From positions 1-8,545 of the forward strand of contig CADBMK010000030.1 of NCBI GenBank assembly GCA_902795785.1: a stretch of 8,545 bases of DNA, given 5' to 3'. The notes beneath the pieces are model-generated. The model saw only the letters and a list, made by a program, of their open reading frames with translations, ran no database searches and had not been told where the DNA came from. Shown here piece after piece: positions 7,733-8,545 of the stretch (its first letter is position 1; every line of letters begins with the position of its first letter). Both the position numbers and the translations under genes were made by a program. The stretch comes from an uncultured Bacteroidia bacterium (lineage in GTDB: Bacteria; Bacteroidota; Bacteroidia; Bacteroidales; UBA932).

Positions 7733-8545
7733 CTACTTTCCTGTTACGAGTTTGATAAAGATATCGTTCATACGTGGCATAAGGGTTCTGAACGAATTGA
7801 TTTCCACGCCCTTGTCCAGATAATCCCTGAGAACGTCGGAGTTGGTCCTGCCTTCACCCACCTCAACAACGTCGCTGTGGATGCTCATTCCGTCAGACCA
7901 TTCCACCTCGACGTTATTCCTGCCGTATTCACGGCGGATGTCGTCAGTGCCGCCCGTCACGATGAGCTTTGAAAGGTTGATCAGGGCGATGTTGTCACAC
8001 AGTTCCTCCACGCTTTCCATATTGTGTGTTGAAAGAATGATAGTAGCACCCTCCTCCTTCAGGCGAAGGATTTCCTTGCGGACGATATCCGCGTTTACCG
8101 GGTCAAAGCCCGAGAAAGGTTCATCGAGGATGAGAAGCTGAGGCCTGTGGACCACTGTGGTGATGAACTGAATCTTCTGGGCCATACCCTTTGACAGTTC
8201 CTCCACCTTCTTGTGCCACCACGAACGGATTCCGAAGCGGTCGAACCACTCCTTGAGGGCAGCCTCCGCATCCTTGCGGGACATTCCCTTGAGCCTGGCA
8301 AGGAACACGCACTGCTCGCCCACTTCCATCTTCCTGTAAAGTCCCCTCTCCTCAGGCATATAGCCGATTCTGGCCACGTCCTCGTCGGTGATGGGTTTGC
8401 CGTTGAACAGGATCGTGCCCTCGGTAGGGATTGTAATGCGATTGATAATTCTGATAAGCGTCGTCTTTCCCGAACCGTTTGGTCCGAGAAGTCCGAAGAT
8501 CTTTCCTTCCGGAATCTCGAGGGAGACATTGTCAAGTGCCACCTT
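7733..8545 (-). CDS. ABC transporter ATP-binding protein (NatA-like), 5' end cut by window edge
   Basis: This is the ATPase subunit of an ABC exporter, pairing with the permease three bases downstream. The frame stays open to the right edge. A GTG at 8542-8540 could be read as a start, but it encodes the valine of K-V-ALDNVSLEIPEG, a motif that normally follows an N-terminal strand and aromatic A-loop, so about 15-25 residues are probably missing. Counting that valine as 1: Walker A GPNGSGKTT (20-28), YMPEERGLY (61-69) where the Q-loop should be, signature LSKGM (116-120), Walker B LLILDE (136-141, catalytic Glu141), D-loop SGFDP (144-148) and switch His173 in STHNME. The C-terminal part (about 185-269) resembles the DUF4162 extension found on DrrA/NatA-like ATPases. 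The missing Q-loop glutamine and altered signature appear to be subfamily traits, not damage. Substrate unknown. Confidence 0.93.
   Translation of the reverse strand, partial: KVALDNVSLEIPEGKIFGLLGPNGSGKTTLIRIINRITIPTEGTILFNGKPITDEDVARIGYMPEERGLYRKMEVGEQCVFLARLKGMSRKDAEAALKEWFDRFGIRSWWHKKVEELSKGMAQKIQFITTVVHRPQLLILDEPFSGFDPVNADIVRKEILRLKEEGATIILSTHNMESVEELCDNIALINLSKLIVTGGTDDIRREYGRNNVEVEWSDGMSIHSDVVEVGEGRTNSDVLRDYLDKGVEINSFRTLMPRMNDIFIKLVTGK

Noticed and set aside
8540..8542. GTG at the right edge as the true start of the ABC ATPase gene
   Set aside because: The frame continues to the window edge, and the valine belongs to a K-V-ALDNVS motif that normally follows an N-terminal strand and A-loop. 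The real start is almost certainly outside the window.
1..8545. A novel defence, mobile or CRISPR-like system
   Set aside because: I saw no direct-repeat array, inverted-repeat-bounded element, integrase, transposase, reverse transcriptase, nuclease or toxin-antitoxin pair. All coding space is taken by recognisable housekeeping or envelope families.

Overview
The window is an ordinary stretch of bacterial chromosome. It most likely comes from the phylum Bacteroidota, probably order Bacteroidales. Three things point there. All three exported proteins have signal peptides predicted to be cut just before a glutamine (the 'Q-rule' of that phylum). Most start codons lack a strong Shine-Dalgarno sequence, with A/T-rich bases upstream instead. 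The split 5'-nucleotidase pair and the M16 peptidase also look like Bacteroidota versions. Genus and species cannot be read from the sequence.

All seven genes lie on the minus strand, so transcription runs from high to low coordinates. In that order they are: an ABC exporter ATPase cut by the right edge (7733-8545); its six-segment membrane permease (6404-7729); a periplasmic protein that is only a 5'-nucleotidase C-terminal domain (5577-6398); a periplasmic metallophosphatase that is only the catalytic N-terminal domain (4774-5580); the ribosome-binding ABC-F ATPase EttA (3076-4767); a periplasmic zinc peptidase of family M16 (245-3073); and the start of a Kef/CPA2-type cation:proton antiporter cut by the left edge (1-233).

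The genes are packed very tightly. The gaps are 3, 5, -4 (an ATGA overlap), 6, 2 and 11 bases. No intergenic space exceeds 11 bases, so there is no room for an intergenic promoter, terminator or RNA gene, and none was seen. This looks like one long operon, although transcription could also start inside a gene. The clear functional partnerships are the ABC ATPase with its permease, and the two nucleotidase halves with each other. EttA, the peptidase and the antiporter have no evident shared pathway; their co-occurrence looks like a housekeeping and envelope operon.

No mobile element, CRISPR array, tRNA, rRNA, phage gene or defence system was seen, and no gene looks broken. The points most worth a second look are the split nucleotidase with reversed domain order, the consistent glutamine at the predicted mature N-termini, and the unusual nucleotide-binding motifs of the ABC ATPase.
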